NCBI RefSeq assembly: GCF_001577305.1
Contig: NZ_CP014518.1
Location: forward strand, 3,596,001-3,660,000
DNA: 64,000 nucleotides
Direction of reading: 5' to 3'
Origin: Sinomonas atrocyanea
Lineage (GTDB): Bacteria; Actinomycetota; Actinomycetes; Actinomycetales; Micrococcaceae
Made by a program: the position numbers and the translations under genes. The notes under the pieces were generated by a model. That model saw nothing but the letters and a program-made list of their open reading frames with translations, was not told the DNA's origin and searched no databases. This document shows, in pieces, positions 1 through 8,866 of this stretch (the first letter of the stretch is position 1; the number at the start of each line of letters is the position of its first letter).

Positions 1-464
1 ACCGCATCTGGATCGCGGAGAACACGAACCCGGAGGCCTTCTCCGGCACCCTCGTCGAGGCGCTCAAGGGCTCGGACGTGTTCATCGGCGTCTCGGCCCC
101 GAACCTCTTCGGCCCCGAGGAGGTCGCGACCATGGCCGAGAAGGCGATCGTCTTCGCGATGGCCAACCCGGACCCCGAGACCGACCCCATCGCCGCCGCC
201 GACCATGCCGCCGTCGTCGCCACCGGCCGCAGCGACTTCCCGAACCAGATCAACAACGTCCTCGCGTTCCCGGGCATCTTCCGCGGCCTGCTCGACGCTG
301 GCGTCTCGGACATCACCCCTGCCATGCTGGTGGCCGCGGCCCGGGCCATCGCCGCCCGCGTCTCCGACGAGGAGCTCAACGCGAGCTTCATCATCCCGAG
401 CGTGTTCGATCCGCACGTCGCCCAGGACGTCGCCGCCGCCATCGTCGCGGCCGTGCAGGCGTAG
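1..464 (+). CDS. NAD(P)-dependent malic enzyme, C-terminal part (5' end outside window)
   Basis: This is the last ~153 codons of a malic enzyme gene, open at the left edge with the first full codon at base 3. Malic enzyme oxidatively decarboxylates malate to pyruvate. The visible part is the C-terminal NAD-binding half: the NTNPEAFSGTLVEALKGSD stretch, then the DVFIGVSAPNLF and IVFAMANPDPE segments and the N-Q-I-N-N-V-L-A-F-P-G motif typical of the family. It lies 67 bp upstream of malate synthase on the same strand. That fits a route from glyoxylate to malate to pyruvate at the head of the urate/glyoxylate block. NAD versus NADP preference cannot be judged from this part. Confidence 0.93.
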   Translation, partial: RIWIAENTNPEAFSGTLVEALKGSDVFIGVSAPNLFGPEEVATMAEKAIVFAMANPDPETDPIAAADHAAVVATGRSDFPNQINNVLAFPGIFRGLLDAGVSDITPAMLVAAARAIAARVSDEELNASFIIPSVFDPHVAQDVAAAIVAAVQA

Positions 465-531
465 TCCCCCAGCAGCAGAGACACCAGGCCCAGGGAGAGA
501 CCCCGGGGACCGGGAGAAGAAGGAGGATGGC

Positions 532-2130
532 ATGGCCATCACTGTGACCGACCACGCGCCCATCGCGCGCGCCGACGAGATCCTCACCGACGAGGCCCTC
601 GCCTTCGTCGAGGAGCTCCACCGGCGCTTCGCCGCCGAGCGCAACGCCCGGCTCGAGGCCCGCAAGGCCCGCCGCGCCGAGGCCGCGAGCACCGGCAGGC
701 TCGACTTCCTGCCGGAGACCGCAGAGATCCGCGCCGGCGACTGGAAGGTCGCCGAGGCACCCGCGGCGCTGCAGGACCGCCGCGTCGAGATGACCGGGCC
801 GGCGAGCCCGGCCAAGATGGCGATCAACGCCCTCAACTCCGGCGCCAAGGTCTGGCTCGCCGACATGGAGGACGCCTCGAGCCCGCTGTGGGCCAACGTG
901 GTCGACTCAGTCCTCAACCTGCGCGATGCAGCGAACGGTTCCCTCTCCTACACCTCGGCCGAGGGCAAGGAGTACCGCCTGCGCACCGACGCGCCGCTCG
1001 CCGTCGTGGTCACCCGCCCGCGCGGCTGGCACATGGAGGAGCGGCACGTGCTCATCGACGGCGAGCCGGCCGTCGGCACGCTCGTGGACTTCGGCCTGCA
1101 CTTCTTCCACGTCGCCAAGCCCCTCATCGCCTCCGGCCGCGGCCCGTACTACTACCTGCCCAAGATGGAGAGCCACCTCGAGGCCCGCCTCTGGAACGAG
1201 ATCTTCGTCTTCGCCCAGGACTACCTCGGCATCCCGCAGGGCACCATCCGGGCCACCGTGCTGATCGAGACCATCCCGGCCGCGTTCGAGATGGACGAGA
1301 TCCTCTACGAGCTCCGCGACCACGCCTCCGGCCTGAACGCCGGCCGCTGGGACTACCTGTTCAGCATCATCAAGTACTTCCGCGACGCCGGCTCGACGTT
1401 CACCCTCCCCGACCGCGCCTCGGTGGTCATGACCGCCCCGTTCATGCGCGCCTACACCGAGCTCCTCGTGAAGACCTGCCACCACCGCGGCGCCTTCGCG
1501 ATGGGCGGCATGGCCGCGTTCATCCCGAACCGCAAGGAGCCGGACATCACGGCCGCGGCGATCGAGAAGGTCCGCGCGGACAAGACCCGCGAGGCCACCG
1601 ACGGCTTCGACGGCTCGTGGGTGGCACACCCGGACCTCGTGCCGACCTGCCGCGAGGTGTTCGACGCCGTCCTCGGCGACAAGCCGAACCAGGTGGACCG
1701 CCAGCGCCCCGAGGTCTCGGTCACCGCGGACCAGCTCCTGGACGTCTCCTCCGCCGCCGGCGAGGCCACCGAGGCCGGCCTGCACCTCAACCTCTACGTC
1801 GCGGTGGCCTACACCGCGGTGTGGCTCTCGGGCAACGGGGCCGTGGCCATCCACAACCTCATGGAGGACGCCGCCACCGCCGAGATCTCCCGCTCCCAGG
1901 TGTGGCAGCAGATCCACAACAGGGTGGTCCTCGCCGACACGGGCAACACCGTGACGCGCGAGCTCGTCGAGCAGATCCTCGCCGAGGAGACCGAGCGCCT
2001 GCGCGGCGAGGTGGACCCGAAGATGTTCGCGAAGTTCTACGAGCCGGCGAGCCGCCTCATCGCGGACATCTGCCTGTCCGAGGACTACACGGACTTCCTC
2101 ACCACCCCGGCCTACGAGCTGGTGGGCTAA
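532..2130 (+). CDS. aceB: malate synthase A
   Basis: Malate synthase condenses glyoxylate with acetyl-CoA to malate. The 532-residue length fits the A isoform (about 530) rather than the 720-residue G form. Visible landmarks are the N-terminal TGPASPAKMAINALNSGA and LADMEDASSP stretches, TRPRGWHMEERH, the likely metal ligands E246 (VLIETIP) and D274 (GRWDYLF), and D446 in LMEDAATAEISRSQVW, the expected general base. The start at 532 has a perfect AGGAGG five bases upstream; an ATG at 527 is out of frame. The stop codon overlaps the next start (TAATG), so translation is probably coupled to the DUF6986 gene. Here the enzyme most likely consumes glyoxylate released from ureidoglycolate. Confidence 0.97.
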   Translation: MAITVTDHAPIARADEILTDEALAFVEELHRRFAAERNARLEARKARRAEAASTGRLDFLPETAEIRAGDWKVAEAPAALQDRRVEMTGPASPAKMAINALNSGAKVWLADMEDASSPLWANVVDSVLNLRDAANGSLSYTSAEGKEYRLRTDAPLAVVVTRPRGWHMEERHVLIDGEPAVGTLVDFGLHFFHVAKPLIASGRGPYYYLPKMESHLEARLWNEIFVFAQDYLGIPQGTIRATVLIETIPAAFEMDEILYELRDHASGLNAGRWDYLFSIIKYFRDAGSTFTLPDRASVVMTAPFMRAYTELLVKTCHHRGAFAMGGMAAFIPNRKEPDITAAAIEKVRADKTREATDGFDGSWVAHPDLVPTCREVFDAVLGDKPNQVDRQRPEVSVTADQLLDVSSAAGEATEAGLHLNLYVAVAYTAVWLSGNGAVAIHNLMEDAATAEISRSQVWQQIHNRVVLADTGNTVTRELVEQILAEETERLRGEVDPKMFAKFYEPASRLIADICLSEDYTDFLTTPAYELVG

Positions 2131-3494
2131 TGAGCGAGCCCCACGCGGACCTGGGCCTGACGGCCCGAGTGCTGGACGACGCCGACCTCGCCCGCATCGA
2201 CGCCAGCCTCGCCGAGACCGACCGGCTGCTCCACGAGGGCTACCCGGGGGACTCCGGGACCCGCCAGCCCGTCCACACGGTGTATGTGCCCGCGGACCGC
2301 GTCACCGGGCAGCTCGCTGCGGAGTGGGGGGCTGCGGCGCTCGCCGCCGCGGACGAGGCCGGCGGCCTCGAGGCCCTCGCCCGCCGCGTGGGGCTCGCCC
2401 CCGACCTCGCGGCCCAGGTCGCACCCCGGGTCGAGTCCAAGCTGCACACCGAGCCCATCGAGGACCTCCGGATCGACTTCGAAGACGGCTACCTCGCCCC
2501 TGCACGGGCGGCGAAGGCCGGTGGCGACGCCGACGCGACGGAGGACGCCGAGGCGCTCCGGGCGGCGGACGGCGTCGCCGACGCGCTCGCGGCGGCCGCC
2601 GGCGGCACCGGGAGCACGACGCCGTTCGTCGGCATCCGCTTCAAGTGCTTCGAGGAGCCCACGCGCCGGCGCGGCCTGCGCACGCTCGAGCTGTTCGTGG
2701 CGCGCCTGGTGGAGCGGCGGGGACCCGAGGGCCTCCCGGACGGCCTCATCCTGACCCTGCCGAAGGTCACGACGGTCGACCAGGTCAAGGCGATGGTGTT
2801 CGCCCTTGAGCGGCTCGAGTCCGCCCTCGGCCTCGCGCAGGGCCGCCTCGGCTTCGAGGTCCAGGTCGAGACGCCGCAGCTGATCATCGGGCCCGACGGC
2901 TCGCACCCGGTCGCCCAGCTGCCGCACGTCGCCGACAAGCGGATCACGGCGCTGCACTACGGCACGTACGACTACTCGGCGTCGCTGCAGATCGCCGCGG
3001 CCTACCAGTCGATGGAGCACCCGGCCGCGGACTTCGCCAAGGAGGTCATGCAGCTCGCCGTCGCCGGCACGGGGATCCGCCTCTCCGACGGCTCGACCAA
3101 CATCCTGCCGCTGGGCGACGCCGACCAGCGCGCCGAGGCGTGGAGGCTCCACGCGCGGCTCGTCCGGCGTTCCCTCGAGCGCGGCTACTACCAGGGCTGG
3201 GACCTCCACGCCCACCAGCTGCCCACGCGGTACATCGCCACGTACGCGTTCTACCGCGAGGGGCTCGACGCCGCCACGACCCGCCTGCGCAACTACGTGC
3301 AGCAGACCTCCGGCGCCGTCCTCGACGAGCCGGCCACGGCCCGCGCGCTCGCGGCGTTCGTGCTCCGCGGGGTCCAGTGCGGCGCCGTCGGCGCCGACGA
3401 GGTGCTCGCCTCGACGGGCCTGGGCGAACGCGAGCTCACGCACCTGGCACACCCGCGGCTGGCCGACACACACCCGGCCGCGACCTCGAACTGA
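2130..3494 (+). CDS. DUF6986 family protein, HpcH/HpaI aldolase / citrate lyase-like TIM barrel
   Basis: This 454-residue protein of unknown function starts inside the stop codon of malate synthase (TAATG). It resembles the citrate lyase beta / HpcH aldolase superfamily of metal-dependent TIM barrels. An acidic pair sits in RIDFEDGYLAP (E118, D119), a second acidic strand is FEVQVETPQL (E247), and conserved-looking segments follow at HYGTYDYSASLQIAAAYQSM, DGSTNILPLGD and GWDLHAHQLPTRYIATYAFY. Members of this superfamily make or break bonds to glyoxylate-like or acyl-CoA substrates. The place between malate synthase and ureidoglycine aminohydrolase ties it to glyoxylate or ureido-acid metabolism. 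The exact reaction is not known to me; a lyase acting on ureidoglycolate is a hypothesis only. Confidence 0.85.
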   Translation: MSEPHADLGLTARVLDDADLARIDASLAETDRLLHEGYPGDSGTRQPVHTVYVPADRVTGQLAAEWGAAALAAADEAGGLEALARRVGLAPDLAAQVAPRVESKLHTEPIEDLRIDFEDGYLAPARAAKAGGDADATEDAEALRAADGVADALAAAAGGTGSTTPFVGIRFKCFEEPTRRRGLRTLELFVARLVERRGPEGLPDGLILTLPKVTTVDQVKAMVFALERLESALGLAQGRLGFEVQVETPQLIIGPDGSHPVAQLPHVADKRITALHYGTYDYSASLQIAAAYQSMEHPAADFAKEVMQLAVAGTGIRLSDGSTNILPLGDADQRAEAWRLHARLVRRSLERGYYQGWDLHAHQLPTRYIATYAFYREGLDAATTRLRNYVQQTSGAVLDEPATARALAAFVLRGVQCGAVGADEVLASTGLGERELTHLAHPRLADTHPAATSN

Positions 3495-3510
3495 CCCAAG
3501 GAAGGGACAC

Positions 3511-4323
3511 ATGGGCAAGTACTACTACCCCGAGGGCGGGCTGCCGCCCCAGACGCACCTGACCACAGAGCGCGCCATCGTCACCGAGGCGTACACGGTC
3601 ATCCCGAAGGGCGTCCTGACGGACATCGTCACGAGCAACCTCCCCGGCTTCACGAACACGCGCTCGTGGATCATCGCCCGGCCCATCTCCGGGTTCGCCA
3701 CGACCTTCTCGCAGCTCATCGTGGAGATCGGCCCCGGCGGCGGTGCCCCCAAGGCCGAGTTCGAGGCCGGCGTCGAGGGCGTGGTGTTCGTCGTCAAGGG
3801 CACCGTGAACCTCACCCTGGGCGGCGAGGTCCACGAGCTCGGCGAGGGCGGCTACGCGTACCTCGCCGCCGGCGACCCGTGGGGCCTCGAGAACGTGTCC
3901 GACGACATCGTCTCGTTCCACTGGGTCCGCAAGGCGTACGAGCGGCTCGAGGGCTACGAGGCCAAGAGCTTCGTGACCTCGGACGCCGAAGTGGCCCCGC
4001 GCGAGATGCCGGACGTGGACGGCGTGTGGAAGACCACCCGCTTCGTCGACCCGGACGACCTCGCGCACGACATGCACGTGAACATCGTGACGTTCCAGCC
4101 GGGCGGGGTCATCCCGTTCCCCGAGACCCACGTGATGGAGCACGGCCTCTACGTCCTGTCGGGCAAGGCCATGTACCTGCTCAACAACGACTGGGTCGAG
4201 GTCGAGGCCGGCGACTTCATGTGGCTGCGCGCCTTCTGCCCCCAGGCCTGCTACGCGGGCGGCCCGGGCGAGTTCCGCTACCTCCTCTACAAGGACGTCA
4301 ACCGCCAGGTGAAGCTCACCTGA
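3511..4323 (+). CDS. allE: (S)-ureidoglycine aminohydrolase, bicupin
   Basis: This enzyme converts (S)-ureidoglycine, made from allantoate, to (S)-ureidoglycolate and ammonia. The 270 residues form two cupin domains (about 55-145 and 185-262). The C-terminal cupin keeps the expected Mn ligand set: E205 and H207 in PETHVMEHG, H211, and Q245 in FCPQACYAGG. The start has AAGGAAGGGA just upstream and follows the DUF6986 stop by 16 bp, so the three genes look like one operon. Its presence implies an allantoate amidohydrolase (AllC) elsewhere, because allantoicase would bypass ureidoglycine. It ends before a convergent intergenic region with a long palindromic repeat. Confidence 0.93.
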   Translation: MGKYYYPEGGLPPQTHLTTERAIVTEAYTVIPKGVLTDIVTSNLPGFTNTRSWIIARPISGFATTFSQLIVEIGPGGGAPKAEFEAGVEGVVFVVKGTVNLTLGGEVHELGEGGYAYLAAGDPWGLENVSDDIVSFHWVRKAYERLEGYEAKSFVTSDAEVAPREMPDVDGVWKTTRFVDPDDLAHDMHVNIVTFQPGGVIPFPETHVMEHGLYVLSGKAMYLLNNDWVEVEAGDFMWLRAFCPQACYAGGPGEFRYLLYKDVNRQVKLT

Positions 4324-4510
4324 CGCGTCCTCCGCGCACGACGGCGGCTCCTCGCCTCCCGTGCGCTGGCCCGCCGGGGCGGGCCCCTCCCGCGCGACGG
4401 CGCTGGTCGGCCTGGCACTGAGTCGGCCGGTGCCGTCGTACCCACTCCCGGGCCCCCGGACGCTTCGAGCATCCGGGGGCCCGGTGATGCGTCACCCCTC
4501 CCCCACTCCC

Positions 4511-4703
4511 CGTTTCGGGTACGCATCTCGTCGCCCTTTCGGCCTTCCGGGTACGCATCTCGTCGCCCTTTCGGCGTTCCGGGTACAGCTGCCGCAAGGC
4601 GCGCCCTCGGTGAGCCGAGGGAACGGGGGGGGCGAGGAGCGGCGTCGTGTATCCGCCTCGTACCCGAAACGGGGAAAACCGGACGAGATGCGTACCCGAA
4701 ACG
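4511..4703. repeat. Dispersed palindromic repeat, locus A (32-bp tandem units plus inverted copies)
   Basis: This region lies between the convergent ends of allE and a minus-strand gene. It holds two full copies and the start of a third of a 32-bp unit beginning GGGTACGCATCTCGTC, with GGG at 4517, 4549 and 4581. Two inverted copies follow, with CCC at 4663 and 4695, again 32 bp apart. The outer arms, TTTCGGGTACGCATCTCGTC at 4513-4532 and its exact complement at 4682-4701, match perfectly. The centre has a small CCCTCGG-TGAG-CCGAGGG hairpin at 4604-4621 and an 8-G run at 4625. The same element occurs at 19.1 kb and 39.3 kb. The rest of the 4324-4735 gap shows no gene. Confidence 0.85.
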
Positions 4704-4735
4704 GGCGGGGAGGTGGGCTGGGAGAGGTGGGCGGC

Positions 4736-5041
4736 TCAGCCGCCCCGGCCCGAGCCCTCGACGACCTCGGAGGCCCCGTCGTCGAGGATGGGCGCGCGCT
4801 CGTCGTCGTCCGGGGGCGCATCCTCCTGGTTCTGCGGCCGCCAGCTCAGGTGCACGCAGGCGCCGCCCTCCTCCGCCTCGATGCGCATCACGATGTCCTG
4901 CCCGATCAGGTGCTGATGCTCGAGGTAGTCCCGGTCCGTCTGCGCTGCCTCGAGCAGCCGCTTGAGGGCGACCGCCATGGCGCGGCCCCAATCATGCGGA
5001 TCCTTGCTCGACGCGTGCTCCATTGCTCTGTACGTGGCCAT
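4736..5041 (-). CDS. small conserved hypothetical protein
   Basis: This is a 101-residue acidic protein of unknown function. It starts MATYRAMEHASSKDPHDWGR, continues with a probably helical VALKRLLEAAQTDRDYLEHQH, then a short beta-like IVMRIEAEEGGACVHLSW, and ends in an acidic disordered tail. There is no signal peptide or membrane segment. It is the only minus-strand gene in the first 19 kb and is divergent from the hydroxypyruvate isomerase promoter. I accept it as a gene because its composition is protein-like and because the Shine-Dalgarno-like CCTCAGGGAAAG run precedes the ATG on the minus strand. It may be a neighbour rather than part of the pathway. Confidence 0.7.
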   Translation of the reverse strand: MATYRAMEHASSKDPHDWGRAMAVALKRLLEAAQTDRDYLEHQHLIGQDIVMRIEAEEGGACVHLSWRPQNQEDAPPDDDERAPILDDGASEVVEGSGRGG

Positions 5042-5065
5042 GCCCCCATCTTTCCCTGAGGCGGC

Positions 5066-5080
5066 CTCTGTTAACCAGAG
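5066..5080. promoter_or_regulatory. Inverted repeat CTCTG-N5-CAGAG, possible operator
   Basis: A 5+5 bp inverted repeat around TTAAC lies just upstream of the minus-strand small gene (start 5041) and 36 bp before the -35 box of the hyi promoter. It could serve either gene. No binding protein is known; the call rests on symmetry alone. Confidence 0.3.
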
Positions 5081-5098
5081 ACCGAAGACTCATCCCCA

Positions 5099-5111
5099 TT
5101 TGGTATCCAAA
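5099..5111. promoter_or_regulatory. Inverted repeat TTTGG-TAT-CCAAA, possible IclR-type operator
   Basis: A perfect 5+5 bp inverted repeat with a 3-bp spacer sits five bases upstream of the -35 box of the hyi promoter. IclR-family regulators, which include the allantoin/glyoxylate regulator AllR of enterobacteria, bind short palindromes of this general TTGGAA/TTCCAA shape. The link to an IclR/AllR protein is inference; no regulator gene is present in the window. Confidence 0.4.
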
Positions 5112-5115
5112 AGAG

Positions 5116-5144
5116 TTGACCGCGGTCACACCCGCGCCTACACT
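5116..5144 (+). promoter_or_regulatory. Predicted promoter of the hyi-glxR-gcl operon with a palindrome over the -35 box
   Basis: TTGACC (5116-5121) and TACACT (5139-5144) are separated by 17 bp, a good sigma-A-type promoter, giving an expected transcript start near 5151 and a leader of about 60 nt before hyi. The perfect 12-bp palindrome TGACCGCGGTCA (5117-5128) overlaps the -35 box, so a protein bound there should block RNA polymerase. The TTTGG-N3-CCAAA repeat lies just upstream. Confidence 0.6.
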
Positions 5145-5209
5145 TTCATTCAGAGAGAATTTATTTCCACCATCTGAAATTGGGTGGATCGATCGAGAGG
5201 GACCCGACG

Positions 5210-6001
5210 ATGACCTACACGGTGAACTGCTCCATCCTGCTGACCGAACTGCCCCTGCTCGAGCGCCCTGCCGCCGCGAAGGCCGCCGGCTTCGACGCCG
5301 TGGAGTTCTGGTGGCCGTTCAGCGAGGCCGTCCCCGCGGACAAGGACGTCGACGCGTTCGTCGCCGCACTCGACAACGCGGGCGTGGCACTCTCCGGGCT
5401 GAACTTCTTCGCCGGCGACATGCCGGCCGGAGACCGCGGCCTCGTCTCGTGGACCGGCCGCTCGGGCGAGTTCAAGGACAACATCGACGTGGTGGCCGGC
5501 ATCGCCGAGCGCACCGGCACCAAGGCCTTCAACGCGCTCTACGGCAACCGCCTCGACGGCGCCACTGACCAGGAGCAGGACGAGCTCGGCCTGGAGAACC
5601 TGGTCGCCGCTGCCGAGGGCGTCGCGAAGGTCGGCGGCACGGTCCTCCTCGAGCCCGTCTCCGGCACCCCGGCCTACCCGCTCAAGACCGCCGCGGACGC
5701 CCTCGCCGTGATCGCCAGGACCCAGGACGCCGGCGTCGAGAACGTCAAGCTCCTCGCCGACTTCTACCACCTGGCGGTCAACGGCGACGACGTCGCCGCC
5801 GTCATCGAGGAGCACGCCAAGGACTTCGGCCACATCCAGATCGCCGACAACCCCGGCCGCGGCGCCCCCGGCACGGGCGCCCTCCCGCTCGGCGAGTGGA
5901 TCAGCCGCTCGCGCGAGCTCGGCTACGCCGGCTACATCGGGCTCGAGTACAAGGCGCCCCAGGCCGAGGCCTTCAAGTGGGCCATCCGCCCCGTCGCCTG
6001 A
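5210..6001 (+). CDS. hyi: hydroxypyruvate isomerase
   Basis: Hydroxypyruvate isomerase interconverts hydroxypyruvate and tartronate semialdehyde, linking glyoxylate carboligase products to other C3 acids. The 263-residue protein is a xylose-isomerase-like TIM barrel. It opens MTYTVNCSILLTELPLLERP, and its likely metal ligands lie in VLLEPVSGT, LLADFYHLAVNGDD, HIQIADNPGRGAPGTG and YIGLEYKA. The start at 5210 has GAGAGGGA upstream; an in-frame alternative 10 codons earlier lacks a ribosome site and extends past the family's usual N-terminus. It is the first gene after the predicted promoter at 5116 and leads into glxR and gcl, the classic glyoxylate-to-glycerate set. Confidence 0.93.
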   Translation: MTYTVNCSILLTELPLLERPAAAKAAGFDAVEFWWPFSEAVPADKDVDAFVAALDNAGVALSGLNFFAGDMPAGDRGLVSWTGRSGEFKDNIDVVAGIAERTGTKAFNALYGNRLDGATDQEQDELGLENLVAAAEGVAKVGGTVLLEPVSGTPAYPLKTAADALAVIARTQDAGVENVKLLADFYHLAVNGDDVAAVIEEHAKDFGHIQIADNPGRGAPGTGALPLGEWISRSRELGYAGYIGLEYKAPQAEAFKWAIRPVA

Positions 6002-6038
6002 CCGGTCGCCCCACCCACCAGACTTCAAGGAGAACAGC

Positions 6039-6917
6039 ATGAGCAACGTCGCAGTCATCGGCCTGGGCATCATGGGCCTCCCCATGGCCGTCAACCTCGT
6101 CAAGGCCGGCCACGCCGTCACCGGCTACAACCGCAGCGAGGACAAGGTCAACAAGCTCGCCGCCGAGGGCGGCACCGGTGCCAAGAGCATCGCGGAGGCC
6201 GTCAAGGACGCCGAGGTCATCATCACGATGGTCCCGGACTCCCCCGACGTCGAGGGCGTCGTCAGCGGCCCCGACGGCGTCTTCGCGAACGCTCCGCAGG
6301 GCGCGCTCTGGATCGATGCCTCCTCGATCCGCCCCGACGTCTCCGCCCGCCTCGCCGCCGCGGCCCGCGAGGCAGGCATCCGCCCCCTCGACGCCCCCGT
6401 CTCCGGCGGCGAACAGGGTGCGATCGACGGCGTCCTGTCCATCATGGTCGGCGGCGAGAAGGCGGACTTCGACGCCGCACTGCCGATCCTCGAGGCTGTC
6501 GGCAAGACCATCGTCCACGTCGGCCCCTCCGGCTCCGGCCAGACCGTCAAGGCCGCGAACCAGCTCATCGTCGCCGTGAACATCCAGGCACTCTCCGAGG
6601 CCATCGTGTTCCTCGAGGCCTACGGCGTGGACACCGACGCCGCGCTGAAGGTCCTGGGCGGCGGCCTGGCCGGCTCGAAGGTCCTGGACCAGAAGGGGCA
6701 GAAGATGCTGGACCGCAACTTCGACCCCGGATTCCGCCTGGCCCTGCACAACAAGGACCTCGGCATCGTCACCTCCGCGGCCCGCGAGGCCGGCGTCGTG
6801 GTGCCGCTCGGCGCGGCGGTCGCCCAGCTCGTCTCGGCCCTCGTGGCCCGCGGCGACGGCGGCCTCGACCACTCGGGCCTGTTCAAGCTCACTGCCGAAC
6901 TTTCCGGCAAGAGCTGA
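6039..6917 (+). CDS. glxR: 2-hydroxy-3-oxopropionate (tartronate semialdehyde) reductase
   Basis: This NAD(P)H enzyme reduces tartronate semialdehyde to D-glycerate. The 292 residues match the beta-hydroxyacid dehydrogenase family. The Rossmann motif VIGLGIMGLPMAVNLVKAG is at the very N-terminus, the substrate loop DAPVSGGEQGAIDG is near residue 120, and the catalytic lysine lies in QTVKAANQLIVAVN. It follows hyi by 37 bp with an AAGGAG ribosome site and precedes gcl. A paralogue in the same family (mmsB at 54.6 kb) acts on 3-hydroxyisobutyrate instead; the gcl/hyi context fixes this one as the tartronate enzyme. Confidence 0.93.
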   Translation: MSNVAVIGLGIMGLPMAVNLVKAGHAVTGYNRSEDKVNKLAAEGGTGAKSIAEAVKDAEVIITMVPDSPDVEGVVSGPDGVFANAPQGALWIDASSIRPDVSARLAAAAREAGIRPLDAPVSGGEQGAIDGVLSIMVGGEKADFDAALPILEAVGKTIVHVGPSGSGQTVKAANQLIVAVNIQALSEAIVFLEAYGVDTDAALKVLGGGLAGSKVLDQKGQKMLDRNFDPGFRLALHNKDLGIVTSAAREAGVVVPLGAAVAQLVSALVARGDGGLDHSGLFKLTAELSGKS

Positions 6918-6921
6918 CCGC

Positions 6922-6943
6922 CGACGGCGACCACTCGCCGTCG
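6922..6943 (+). terminator. Hairpin after glxR
   Basis: A perfect 9-bp stem, CGACGGCGA-ccac-TCGCCGTCG, lies four bases after the glxR stop and is followed by TGCGCC rather than a T run. The GCCGTCGTGCG tail recurs after other hairpins in the window. It probably reduces rather than abolishes readthrough to gcl. Confidence 0.5.
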
Positions 6944-6979
6944 TGCGCCCCGCACCAGCGGCGCGTACCCCACAGACAG

Positions 6980-7009
6980 CCGGCCCCGGGCGCGCAACCT
7001 CGGGGCCGG
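6980..7009 (+). terminator. Second hairpin in the glxR-gcl gap
   Basis: A 9-bp perfect stem (CCGGCCCCG / CGGGGCCGG) with a 12-nt loop lies 50 bp upstream of gcl. There is no T tract. With the hairpin at 6922 it may form an attenuating pair or an mRNA-stabilising structure between glxR and gcl. Confidence 0.4.
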
Positions 7010-7058
7010 CCCCATTCCCGCCTCTTCCACCCCACTTCACCACCAAGGAGCTTCCGAC

Positions 7059-8846
<1,788 letters not shown>

Positions 8847-8866
8847 GAGGGCACGGAGCAGAACTG

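Noticed and set aside
4517..4590. 32-bp tandem units at locus A as a CRISPR array
   Set aside because: The units are contiguous with no unique spacers, there are no cas genes, and the array is followed by inverted copies. It is a palindromic repeat.
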